Source of the DNA: Phaeodactylibacter luteus
GTDB lineage: Bacteria; Bacteroidota; Bacteroidia; Chitinophagales; Saprospiraceae
DNA length: 33,622 nucleotides
Reading direction: 5' to 3'
NCBI RefSeq assembly: GCF_007993045.1
Contig: NZ_VOOR01000052.1
Coordinates: 1-33,622, forward strand
Of this stretch, positions 16,943 through 26,400 are shown piece by piece; the first letter of the stretch is position 1; every line of letters starts with the position of its first letter. The translations under genes and the position numbers were made by a program. The notes below the pieces were generated by a model. That model worked only from the letters and a program-made list of their open reading frames with translations, did not search any database and was not told the origin of the DNA.

Positions 16943-19900
16943 ATGATACAACGACTCAGCCTGCTATTCTGGTTCATTTATTTAGGTTGCTCCTCCTGTC
17001 TCATAGGGCAGCAGGCTTGCTTCCCCATAAAGCAAAACAATATGTGGGGGCTGATGAACGCAGATGGCAAGATTGTCCAGGCTCCGGTATACGATGCCAT
17101 CGGTGAATTCCAGCACTTCGGGTACGCTGTCATGCAACAGCATGGGCGGGTGGGCCTGCTGAATGCTACAGGGCAAGAGCTCCTTCCCAGCCGGTATGAG
17201 GACCTCAAAATCCTCGATTCCCTCTTCATTGCGGTTATGCGGGACGGGGCTTGGTCGGTCATCCACATCAATGGGCACCAAGTCTTGGGCTCGGGCTATG
17301 AGCAGGTAGAAGTGCCTGCCCAAGGGTATTTGGCCTTTGCCAAATCGGGGAAATGGGGGCTTGTAGACGAAAGGGGCGCTGTGCTTGCCCCTCCGCGGTA
17401 TGACCAAATCAGCTGCTTCAGCCAGCAGTACTTCAGCATTTGGGAAGGCTCGCGCCAAGGCCTCATCACCCGGGATGGGCGCATTGTCCTGGCCCCGGTG
17501 GCCACAGATATCCAAATCGAAAAAGACAGCCTGATCTGTTTTGAACAGGACCGCAAATGGGGGGCGGCCACCCCTGACGGCGTTATCCGGGTGCTGCCTG
17601 CTTTCAATACTTACCAGGCCATGGAGCACGGTTTCATCGCTTGGTACAGCGAGTCCGGTGCAAAGGCCTACTCTATGAACTGCCGGCGTATGATCACACC
17701 TGCTTTTGCCGATGGCTTTTATGCCTTTTCCCCCCGCTACCTGTTGTTCAAAAAAAACCGGCAGCTGGGGCTCCTCAATTGGTGCGGGCAGCTCGTATTC
17801 CCTGCCCAATACGATGAGATACAGCCTTTTACAGACAGCCTGTTCCGGGTCAACCAAAACGGGCAATGGGGGCTGGCCTTCCCGGGCGGGGAGCTGGCTA
17901 TGCCTCCTTCTTACGACTATATCGCACCGCCTACCGGAGCAGTGAGCTTGGTCAAAAAGGATGGGCTTTACGGGGTTTGCAATCTGGAAGGGCGCCCCCT
18001 CGTAAAAACCGCCTACCACCGGATAACCCTGGAAAAAAACCAGGCCAAAGCTTACCAGCAAACGCCCGGGGAAGGCGAAGCCCTTACCCTCTTTGCTTTC
18101 ACAGCAAACGGCCAGCTCCAGAGTGGGCAAGCCCTGAGCCAACAGCATTTCCAAGTGAAGGTAGGCCATGCCAGCCGCCCCCTCGCCCCTGAGCCTTCAT
18201 TGGAACAGCAGCGCCGCCTTCGCTACTTCGAGTGGTTTTACTCGCCAGAACAAGACCGCTGGGGCATGCGCAAGCTCTCCGATGGCAGCGTACAGATCGA
18301 GCCGATGTTCACCTCTATAGCAGTAGAGCCGGCACTCGGGTTTACCCTTGTCGGGCTGCCCAAGTCTGTCACCTATCAATTCGACCGTACGGCTTTCCGC
18401 TTTGAGCAGGTCTTCGGCCTGGTCAACAATGAGCTGGGGCTGATCGTCACGGAGCTGGACTTGCTCCACCTTCAGGTTGAAGATTTCAAAAAAGGCAGCC
18501 GCCTGGCCCGCTGCACCTTTTCCAATGGCACCCAAGGCCTGATCGACCGCCAAGGCAAGATCCACCGCCAAGGGCTTGCTTTTGTAGGCCCATTTTCCGA
18601 TGACGGGCTGGCGCGCTTCAGTTTTGCCGGGCAGCTTTCCGGTGCCCTCGAGCCCAAGCACCACCTGGGCATGCTCTCTGAGTTCCTTCAGGGCATGTCT
18701 GCCCCTAGTATTATGACCGACTATACGCAGCACGACCAGAAGTTCAGGGCTTCCGCATACCTTACTTGTGAGGACTGCGAATGGGGCTATCTGGACACCA
18801 CCGGGCAAGTGGCCATCGCACCGGCGTTCACATTTGCCGAAGACTTTACTGAAGGGGCCGGGATTGTCGCTTGCGGGGACAAATGGGGCCTTATCAACCG
18901 GGCCGGCCGCATGGTCATTGAATGCCAATATGATGAGGTACAGCTTATGTCCAACGCTGGCCGGAGCATGGTGAAGGTGTATAAAAAAGAGCCCAAATAT
19001 GGCCTGATCGACACCCTGGGGCAGCTGGCAGTCAGTGCGGTATACGATGAGATCGCCCACTTCAGCGAAGGGCGGCTGGCTGTGCAGCGAAACGGGCTTT
19101 GGGGCTTTGTCAATCTTGACGGGCAAGAGGTCATCCCCTGCCGCTTCCGGGAGGTACAGAATTTCAGTATGGGCCTTGCTGCGGTGCGCCTTGGGCACGA
19201 GTGGGGCTTCATCGACAAATTGGGGCATATCGCTATCGACTTTGAGTTCAAGCGGGCCGGAAATTTCAGCCACGGGCTGGCCTGGGCCCTTACGGAAAAT
19301 GGGGCCGGGTATATTGACGAATCTGGCCACTTCAGGATCACTCCTCAGTTCGATCGTGCCTACGACTTTCAGTGGGGGCTGGCCCGGGTCATCGACAATG
19401 GGCTATATGGGCTCATCGACATCAACGGCACATTTGTACAGCGCCCAAGGTTCAGTGCAGTTTCCGCTTTCGACGAAAACGGGCTGGCTATTGCCCGCTA
19501 CGGCAACAACAAAGTGAAATACGCCCTGCTCGACCGGTCGGGAGCGCTACAGGCACAAGGCGATTTCCAAGAAATTGAGCCTTTCCATGAGGGGCTGGCT
19601 GTGGCCAAAGGCAAAAATGGCTACGGGTACATTAACACCAAGGGCGAATGGGCCATTGAGGCCAGGTATTCCAAGGCAGGGCATTTCGCAGAAGGGCTTG
19701 CTCCTGTACAGTTGGACGGGCAGTGCGGCTACATCAACGCCCAGGGCACAGTGGCCATCCCTTTTCAATATACCCGCTGCCAGCCTTTTGAAGATGGCCG
19801 GGCGGTAGTGTACCAGGGGCTGAGGAAGGCCGGCCTGATCGACCGGCAGGGCCAGGAAATCATACAGCCTAGTGTCAACCGCCTGCTCAACTTTCAGGAA

Positions 19901-20287
19901 GGGCGGGGGCTTGTGCGGGACAACCAATACCGTTTCTACTACATTACAGAGGAAGCCAGCCCCTACAAAGGGTATTACGAGCAGGCTACCGAGTTTCAGC
20001 ATGGGGTCGCTGTCGTGCAGGTCAATGGAAAGTGGGGCATCATCAACCAAAAAGGCATTGAGATCATCCCGCCCCGCTACGACAAAATAGAGCGCTTTGA
20101 AAATGGCTATGCCAAAGTCCGCATACAGGGCTTTTCAGGTTTGGCCGACCTCGACGGCAAGGTACTGGTGCAGCCCGATTACGAATACATCTCCTACGCT
20201 GGCCAGGGGCTGTTCCGGGTGGAGAAAGGGGGCGAGATCGGGTATTTTGATGAAAAAGGGGAATGGGTATGGGCTTTAGCCAAATAA
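16943..20287 (+). CDS. Giant WG-repeat protein, probably exported
   Basis: This protein of about 1114 aa is built almost wholly of WG repeats: units of roughly 30-45 residues with the pattern W-G-[LFY]-[IV]-[ND]-x-x-G, then a PxxYDxI-like segment. I count more than 20, e.g. KWGLVDERGAVLAPPRYDQI, KWGLINRAGRMVIECQYDEV, LWGFVNLDGQEVIPCRFREV, KWGIINQKGIEIIPPRYDKI. Repeats in the second half are closest to consensus; those near residues 430-620 are degenerate. ATG 16943 gives a compact signal sequence (MIQRLSLLFWFIYLGCSSC), perhaps with a lipobox; ATG 16919 is an alternative adding eight residues. WG proteins probably form extended beta-propeller-like or solenoid surfaces for binding; no enzyme motif is present and no function is established. 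The next gene on the same strand starts 100 bp later. Confidence 0.85.
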   Translation: MIQRLSLLFWFIYLGCSSCLIGQQACFPIKQNNMWGLMNADGKIVQAPVYDAIGEFQHFGYAVMQQHGRVGLLNATGQELLPSRYEDLKILDSLFIAVMRDGAWSVIHINGHQVLGSGYEQVEVPAQGYLAFAKSGKWGLVDERGAVLAPPRYDQISCFSQQYFSIWEGSRQGLITRDGRIVLAPVATDIQIEKDSLICFEQDRKWGAATPDGVIRVLPAFNTYQAMEHGFIAWYSESGAKAYSMNCRRMITPAFADGFYAFSPRYLLFKKNRQLGLLNWCGQLVFPAQYDEIQPFTDSLFRVNQNGQWGLAFPGGELAMPPSYDYIAPPTGAVSLVKKDGLYGVCNLEGRPLVKTAYHRITLEKNQAKAYQQTPGEGEALTLFAFTANGQLQSGQALSQQHFQVKVGHASRPLAPEPSLEQQRRLRYFEWFYSPEQDRWGMRKLSDGSVQIEPMFTSIAVEPALGFTLVGLPKSVTYQFDRTAFRFEQVFGLVNNELGLIVTELDLLHLQVEDFKKGSRLARCTFSNGTQGLIDRQGKIHRQGLAFVGPFSDDGLARFSFAGQLSGALEPKHHLGMLSEFLQGMSAPSIMTDYTQHDQKFRASAYLTCEDCEWGYLDTTGQVAIAPAFTFAEDFTEGAGIVACGDKWGLINRAGRMVIECQYDEVQLMSNAGRSMVKVYKKEPKYGLIDTLGQLAVSAVYDEIAHFSEGRLAVQRNGLWGFVNLDGQEVIPCRFREVQNFSMGLAAVRLGHEWGFIDKLGHIAIDFEFKRAGNFSHGLAWALTENGAGYIDESGHFRITPQFDRAYDFQWGLARVIDNGLYGLIDINGTFVQRPRFSAVSAFDENGLAIARYGNNKVKYALLDRSGALQAQGDFQEIEPFHEGLAVAKGKNGYGYINTKGEWAIEARYSKAGHFAEGLAPVQLDGQCGYINAQGTVAIPFQYTRCQPFEDGRAVVYQGLRKAGLIDRQGQEIIQPSVNRLLNFQEGRGLVRDNQYRFYYITEEASPYKGYYEQATEFQHGVAVVQVNGKWGIINQKGIEIIPPRYDKIERFENGYAKVRIQGFSGLADLDGKVLVQPDYEYISYAGQGLFRVEKGGEIGYFDEKGEWVWALAK

Positions 20288-20387
20288 CCCCTTTTATCCG
20301 TTTTTTACCCCTTTTCGGCTATTGCGCTTGCCCTTTTGCCCCCCAGGTTCTACCTTGTTGTTTTTTGCAACAGGAGATGGGCTTTTT

Positions 20388-21212
20388 ATGAAAAACAAGA
20401 ACCTTACAGGCGTTCTCGCCCTGCTTTTTGGCATGTTTGGCGTACACCGGTTTTACCTGAACCAGCGGTTCATTGGCGCGCTTTATTTTATCGGCGGCAT
20501 TTTTTCCATTATCATCACGGCTGAAGAGGGCTTCCCCCTAGTCCTTTTCCCTGCTCTGCTTGCCCTCGTCGACGCTATCCTGTTTTTTGCTATGCCCCGG
20601 CGAGACTTCGACCGCAGGTACAATAATGAGGCTGCCAATCATTCCTGGGCAGGGCGTTTCCGCCAAAAGCGCTCCCCTGGCCGTTTCCCGCGCGACCGCA
20701 GCCGCTACCACACTTCAAAGCTTGACGTGCTGAGGGAGGATGCCCTGGCCAATTTCAGGTCTGGCTATTTTGCAGCAGCCGCTGAGCGATTTGAACAAGC
20801 CATCTCCATTGAGCCGCTCGACCCCCTACTGCACTACAACTTGGCAGCAACCTACGCCATGATGGAGGACGAATCCCTGGCTTTCTCCCACCTTGATGAA
20901 TCCGTGCGCCTGGGCTTCGACAACTGGGACAAAATCCATACGCACGATGCGCTAGCTTACCTGCGCACCTTCCCAGCATTTGACACCTTCGTTCAGAATG
21001 GGTACCGCCTCCCGGCACAGGGGCTGATGCCTGGGCGGGAGGAGGAGCTCGAGCTCCCTCCCCTGGCAAAAGCGCAGCCCAAGAAAAAAGAACCGGTACG
21101 GGATAAGCTGCTGGACCAGCTATCGGAGCTGGCACAGCTGCGCGAAAAAGGCATACTTACTTTGGAGGAGTTTGAACAGCAGAAAGCCAAAATGCTCAAC
21201 AGCCGCTCCTGA
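20388..21212 (+). CDS. TM2-domain, TPR and SHOCT protein
   Basis: This 274-aa protein starts at ATG 20388, which has a good ribosome site (AGGAG at 20372) and begins exactly at the TM2 domain; a longer frame from 20322 adds an unlikely prefix. Residues about 4-70 are a TM2 domain with two or three membrane helices and the hallmark FGMFGVHRFYLNQRFIGALY. A basic linker follows (RFRQKRSPGRFPRDRSRYH), then one or two TPR-like units (ANFRSGYFAAAAERFEQAIS, LHYNLAATYAMMEDESLAFS) at about 120-190. A SHOCT-type helix pair closes the protein (LLDQLSELAQLREKGILTLE, then EFEQQKAKML). The combination suggests an inner-membrane protein with a cytoplasmic interaction platform. It may be co-transcribed with the WG-repeat gene. 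The role is unknown. Confidence 0.85.
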   Translation: MKNKNLTGVLALLFGMFGVHRFYLNQRFIGALYFIGGIFSIIITAEEGFPLVLFPALLALVDAILFFAMPRRDFDRRYNNEAANHSWAGRFRQKRSPGRFPRDRSRYHTSKLDVLREDALANFRSGYFAAAAERFEQAISIEPLDPLLHYNLAATYAMMEDESLAFSHLDESVRLGFDNWDKIHTHDALAYLRTFPAFDTFVQNGYRLPAQGLMPGREEELELPPLAKAQPKKKEPVRDKLLDQLSELAQLREKGILTLEEFEQQKAKMLNSRS

Positions 21213-21250
21213 TACGGGCGCAGGCCAGAATGTCGCAGGCGTTGCAGGCA

Positions 21251-21420
21251 CTAGTGGTCTGTCAAGGCTAAAACTAGGGGTTGCCTGCGGCGACTTTTGA
21301 GGCTACTCTTCGTTGGACAACCCCTTACGTAGCGCTGCTATGCGCGGGAACATCCGCCTTGATTTAGCCTCAAAATCCGCTCCCACTCAACCCATAAATT
21401 AACACTTGACAGACTACTAG
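21251..21420 (+). mobile_element. MITE-like element, copy B (170 bp)
   Basis: Terminal inverted repeats CTAGTGGTCTGTCAAG (21251-21266) and CTTGACAGACTACTAG (21405-21420) match at 15 of 16 positions, with the outer CTAG as a possible target duplication. A perfect 11-bp inner inverted repeat TTTTGAGGCTA/TAGCCTCAAAA (21296-21306, 21365-21375) encloses CTACTCTTCGTT and CGCCTTGATT, which are also present in copy A (11343-11511) in the opposite orientation. It has no coding capacity. Confidence 0.7.
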
Positions 21421-21429
21421 GCTGCCATT

Positions 21430-21523
21430 GGCCTAGCGCTGCGAAGGGGTGGCAAGCCCGACAGGGCCGAGCGGATAGCGAGCCCCGGAGCATAGCGGCA
21501 CCTGCCATCAGGCAGGGGCAGGC
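21430..21523 (-). repeat. GC-rich dispersed intergenic repeat, copy B
   Basis: On the minus strand it aligns along its whole length with copy A. Its small hairpins are CCTGCC-TGAT-GGCAGG and GCCC-TGTC-GGGC, with loops that differ from the other copies. It abuts MITE-like element B. Confidence 0.85.
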
Positions 21524-21597
21524 CCCTTTCCCCCCAAAAAAAACGACATTCTGTTTCTCCTTCCCCTGACACGCAGGGACGGCTGTTGGGATTGGCC

Positions 21598-23259
21598 TTA
21601 AAACCGGACCATAATCCCAGCCAGGGCATTGATGCCAAAAGTAGGATAGCGGAACCACCGCTCCCTCCGGTTGTTGGCCAAATTGTTCAACTGTACAAAA
21701 CCGCCGAACCGCTCTGAGAAGTAGTATTCTGCCCCCAGGCTTACATCGAACAAGGCGTTGAGGTTATCTGCTTCCCCTTCTGCATTCACAAAGGGCACCC
21801 CATTCTCAAGGAAGAAATCACCACGGACCGTAAGCTTGTTCTCAAGGGTAGTGTAACGCCCGCCCACATTCACGGTCAGCGCAGGCAGGTGCCAAGGCTT
21901 CTCTTCGTTGTCGAGGTCATAGATGTTCTGGCTGAACGCACCGATGATCTCAAAGCCCTCAAAAAGAGGTGCAGTGAGGGAGCCCTTGATCGTGATGATG
22001 CTGCCGTCATCGTATACCACATCGAACCGGGGCGTCTCGGAGAAAGGGTCGAGCAGGCGGAAAGTCGCCAGATCGTCAATCGCTTTGTAACTGGCCTGAA
22101 AATCGTAATCTATGCCTTCTACATGGCCTTTCACGCCACCGTAATACCGGTAGTACAGGCTGTTCCGAATGCGGAGGGGCGAACTGATGAAAGGGTTGTA
22201 GTTTGCCAGGTTCCGGAAATTGTTCTTCTGAAGGGTGCCATCTGTGCCCACATAGGCGTTGACAACCCCCTCAACCAGGACAGCCGTCACTTCAATATCT
22301 GGGAAAAACGTAAAAATATCGTTGTTAGAAGCCAAGTTAAGCCCCACTTTTGCGCGGAAGCGCTCAGCGTGGTAAGTGAAATTGGGGCGTAGGAAGAAGT
22401 TGTTCAGGTCCTGATCCCCTTCGGTATCGTCATAGCCCGTAAAATCAGTCTGCAGCTCAATGCTGAGGGGGTGGGTATCGTCAAACCACTTGGTGCCTCC
22501 GATGCGGAGGTCAAACCCGTTCTCACGGGAGGCGGAGTAGCTGTCGTTCATCAAATAAGCCTTGAAGCCAGCGTGATAGTTGAAATCGGCCTCGGTCCGG
22601 GCGCTGTTGTAGATACTGGCTTCAGCATCAAAAATCCCAAAGCGCTGACGGACCTCCTCCTTGTCAAAGGAGATGGTCTCTTCTAAGGCTTCAGCTACTT
22701 CGTTGTAGCCATAATAGAAGACCGCATCCGAAGTATAAGCCAGTTTGGTATTCACAGCAAAGCCCTGATCAAAATAGTAGGTGCCATCTACGCCCCCTGT
22801 GGTCCAGCTGAACCGCTGATTCTCGACATTTTGGCTGTTATTTGCGCTGTGGTGGTCCGCGAAGAGGTCAAGAGAGAAGGTTTCGTCATTGCCCAGGTGG
22901 TAGAAGCCCTGCCCAAGGAAGGAGGCCGGGAAACCGCCGCCGAGCTTGACATAGCCATCGTACCCTTCTTCCATTTTTTCCCTGCGCATAGCCAGGGGCC
23001 TGATCTTTGGCGGGAGGTATTCTACCGGGAGGGTTTTGGAGAACACGCGGTAGTCCAGCCGCCGGGTAGCCGTGTCGAGGGGCGGCAGGGAGGGGTCGAG
23101 CTGAAAACGGTTGGCATCGCCCAAACGGGCATCAAAGCTCTTGATGATGTCTACCTCCTCAGCAGGCAGGTCGGGGTCTCCGCCGGGCTGCGCCCAAGCA
23201 GTAGCAGCACACAGCAAGAAAACAAGGACAAGGAAAGTTGGCAATAATCGGGTAGTCAT
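21598..23259 (-). CDS. Outer-membrane beta-barrel protein (TonB-receptor-like barrel without plug)
   Basis: This 553-aa protein starts at ATG 23259, after AGGAAT, with a clean signal peptide (MTTRLLPTFLVLVFLLCAAT then AWAQ). A longer frame from ATG 23361 would place the signal internally and is rejected. After a short periplasmic segment (about residues 30-90) the rest is amphipathic beta-strands with dense aromatic residues: YVKLGGGFPASFLGQGFYHL, FSLDLFADHHSANN, FRAKVGLNLASNNDIFTFFP, LYYRYYGGVKGHVEG, ending LAGIMVRF with the C-terminal Phe typical of BamA substrates. No TonB box or plug is evident, so it is a barrel of unknown transport role. It follows the large TPR protein on the same strand with a 230-nt gap, and the two probably act together in the envelope. 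Confidence 0.78.
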   Translation of the reverse strand: MTTRLLPTFLVLVFLLCAATAWAQPGGDPDLPAEEVDIIKSFDARLGDANRFQLDPSLPPLDTATRRLDYRVFSKTLPVEYLPPKIRPLAMRREKMEEGYDGYVKLGGGFPASFLGQGFYHLGNDETFSLDLFADHHSANNSQNVENQRFSWTTGGVDGTYYFDQGFAVNTKLAYTSDAVFYYGYNEVAEALEETISFDKEEVRQRFGIFDAEASIYNSARTEADFNYHAGFKAYLMNDSYSASRENGFDLRIGGTKWFDDTHPLSIELQTDFTGYDDTEGDQDLNNFFLRPNFTYHAERFRAKVGLNLASNNDIFTFFPDIEVTAVLVEGVVNAYVGTDGTLQKNNFRNLANYNPFISSPLRIRNSLYYRYYGGVKGHVEGIDYDFQASYKAIDDLATFRLLDPFSETPRFDVVYDDGSIITIKGSLTAPLFEGFEIIGAFSQNIYDLDNEEKPWHLPALTVNVGGRYTTLENKLTVRGDFFLENGVPFVNAEGEADNLNALFDVSLGAEYYFSERFGGFVQLNNLANNRRERWFRYPTFGINALAGIMVRF

Positions 23260-23489
23260 ATTGATTCCTATTTTTTGGGCAGCCCGGCTGCCGGATATTC
23301 CAATGGGTTGATAAAGCCTGTTCAAACGCAGGGCATAAGCGCTTATTTGGAGTAGTTTCATGATAAAAATCAGGGGCTTACCATTCTGGCCAAGCCACTA
23401 AGTTTGAGCTTATCGGGCTAAATAAAAAAACAGCGAGGAAGCCAAGCCCATAAGCCTCTGATTTACAGCAGGAAACTCCAGACATGCAT
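23260..23489 (-). other. 230-bp gap between TPR and beta-barrel genes
   Basis: On the minus strand a run GCTGTTTTTTTATTT (about 23419-23433) follows a weak GAGG/CCTC stem and may partly terminate the TPR transcript. An ATG at 23361 is in frame with the barrel gene but lies ahead of its signal peptide. Nothing else is recognised. Confidence 0.3.
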
Positions 23490-26400
23490 CTAGTTGCCTC
23501 CTTCTTCCTCCATGAAGGCATCTTCATCCGGGCTAGTGTTCAGCCTGCTCGACTGATTGATCAGGCTGTTGATGGTCTGCAATTTCTGACGGGCTTCGTT
23601 GACCAGGGCGGGGTCTTCCTGATAATTCTCCAGCAGCGCCTCCAGCACAGCTTGTGCATTATAGAGGTCGCCTTTTTCCCTAAGTATGTCAGACAACAGC
23701 AGTACGCCTTTAGCCACCCAGAAAGGATAAGCTGAGCTTTCCTTATTGGAGTTGATACAGATTTCCTGCGCCTTTTCCAGGTTGCGCCTCAGGTAATAAA
23801 TGTACGCAATCAGATAGCGCGCCTCAGCGGTTTGTTCATTATCGCTCATGCGCTCCACCTCTTGAAAAGCGGTCAGTGCATTTTCGTAATCCTGCCGGTC
23901 GTACGCCATTTTGCCGAGGTAGAAGTTGGCCGTGGCAACCTGCAGCTGCGATGCGTTGGGGTTGGTGGCCACTTTGCGCGCAAGCGTATAAACCGCATCG
24001 TTGCGGTTGGTGCGATAGGCTGAGCGCAGTGCGCCAAGCTGTGCGTCAAACCGTTGATCGGCTTTGGTGGTCGCCTCCTCGAGCTCTACGTAAAGGTCGT
24101 AGCTCATCGAAAAATCCTCTTCGTGGTTGTAGGCGATCAGCGCAGCCTTCTCCAGGGCGCGCAGATAGTAAGAGCTCTGCCCCCGTTCTGCCACATTGAG
24201 GTAATCTTGGAGGGCATTGCTGTACTGCCGCAGTACACTGTAAGACTCGCCACGATGGTAAGTGGCCGGGAGGGTATAAAGCCCCCTTGGGAACTTGCGC
24301 AGGTAATCGGTATAGCTCTGCACTGCCCGCTCGTAATTGGCGTTTTCGAACTGCGACTCCGCAGCACGGAAGTTGATCGAGTCGCGCACTTCGTTTTCAA
24401 CGTTGCCCTGCACCGTCTCCAGGAAAGCAAAATAATTGTCAGCCTGCCCGAGGTCATCTACATAGATCTCTTCTAAGGAAGCCAGGGCGAGGTTGGCCTC
24501 GTTGGGGTCGGGGTTGTTGGCAAAAACCTGCTTGTAGTAGTTGATGGCGCCATCCAGGTTGCCCTGATTGTAGCTGATCAGCCCAAGGCGGAGCAGGGCT
24601 TTGGTTATGAGGTCCGATTTCCCCTGATAGCGCTGCAAGAGCTTTTTGAGCGGCTCAGCTGCTTTGCTCAGCTGATTGATCTCCTGATAAGTCGTGCCCA
24701 GCTGCAACAGGGCGTCATCGGCGTACTCCGACTCCGGGTAGCTGCGCTCGATTTCCTCCAAGGCGACAATCTTGTTGGTGGTCCGCCCCAGCAGCCCTTC
24801 TATAATGGCTTTCTGGTAAAGCGCATAAACGTAGCCCGAATAGCGGTTCTGCACTGCCCGGTCGTAATACTCCACCGCCCGTACATATTGGTTGCGCTTG
24901 AACAGGCAATCGCCAGCACGGAGGGTCGCATCGCCCAACACCTGCTCTTTCACTTTTTGGTTGCGGATAAAAGAGCGGTTGCGGTTGATGCCGCGCACGG
25001 CTTCTTCAAAAAAGCCCAGTGCAGCGGTGTAATCTTCCTGCTTGAGGTAATTGTACCCTTGGGTGTAGTTGGCCGTAAAGATAGAGGCCTCGTCAGGCAG
25101 GCTGCTGAGGGTTTTGGCGATCGTCAGGTATTGGTTCAATAGGCGGATACTCGCATTGTATGCACCGTCCCGGTGGGCAATATCCCCAAGCCAGTAAATG
25201 GCCAGCGCACGGGTGCGGTTGTCGATAGAGACATCGAGCGATTTTTCAAAATACTGCTTAGCCGCTGCCTCCTGCCCATTCTGCAGCAACTGCAGCCCCC
25301 GCAGATAAGCCACCTGCTGATAGGTCTCCTGCAGCTTGGGCGTCCGGTTGGGCAGGCGCTCGATGATATCCAAAGCCTGTTGGTAATCCCGGTAGTTGAG
25401 GAAGATGTCGCTCATCAGCTCCTGCGCCTCAAGATAGTAAGGCGACTCGGGCCGGAGCTCCTGCAAGGCCAGGATGGCTTCCCTCGGGTCTTTGAGCTCA
25501 TACGAGAGCTTAGCATAGTTCCACAGGGCCTCCTCTTGTATGCCTTCATCGTAGGGCATGCGCTTGGCGCTGCCAAAGGCCGTACGGGCAGATGGGCGCT
25601 GATTGAGGCGCAGGTAGGCGTCGCCAAGTATGAACATGGCGTTCTGCCCGATTTCGGACTCCACCGTGGTGAGGTCTTTCAGGTACTGAACCGCCCGGGT
25701 ATAATCTTCTACCTGATAGTAAGTGTACCCGATCTGGTAGAGCTCTTCCTCGCGCAGGCGGCCAGAGCGCTCTGCATAATACTGCAAGTACGGCAAGGCT
25801 TTCCGGAATTCGCCTTTTTCGAAATAGGACTGCCCCAGCAGCTGCTTGATCTCCTTCTCCTTGCGGATGCTCGGGTCTTTAGCCCTAGGCTCTGCATAGG
25901 CGATCAGCTCATCAAACCGGCGCTCAGCGAAATAAATCTGTGCCAGGTAGTAAGGCACATGGGGCCTGTATTTTTTCGAGCGCTCCACGATGCGGAACTG
26001 AGCGATAGCCGCATCATAGTTCCCTTCAAAGAAATAGCAGAGCCCGAGGTAGTAATTTGTGGGGTAGTAATAGTCATTCTCCAGGTTTTTGATGTCCCGG
26101 AAATTGGTTTTGGCACGGTTGAAGTCCTTCTTGACGAAGAGGGCGTAGCCGAGCTTGAACTTCACGGCAGCTTTTTGCTCCCGGCTCATGCCGGTAGTCG
26201 GTATCTTGCTGTAAAACTCAATGGCCTTATCGTACTCCCGGGCATTGAAGTAGTACTCCGCCACTTCGGCCAGGGCATCGTTCGCGATGGTATTGGGGGC
26301 GTACTTGCGCACAAATTCCAGGATCAGCTTTTCCCCATCTTCGGCTTCCATGCGCACGGCCGCGCGGGCGGCATTCAGCTCCGCCTTGGTCTGCAACAGC

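Larger units (their letters stand above)
21213..21597. other. Convergent intergenic region filled by mobile and repeat elements
   Basis: This 385-bp gap between two convergent genes contains a hairpin-flanked block at 21231-21294 (GCAGGC with GCCTGC), a 170-bp MITE-like element (21251-21420) and, directly after it, copy B of the GC-rich repeat (21430-21523). I see no gene. No clear factor-independent terminator was found for either flanking gene. Confidence 0.7.

Noticed and set aside
16982-18169. 395-codon frame antisense to the WG-repeat gene (and a similar one at 18197-19330)
   Set aside because: Both are shadows of repeated codons on the opposite strand; the sense frame has clear WG repeats.
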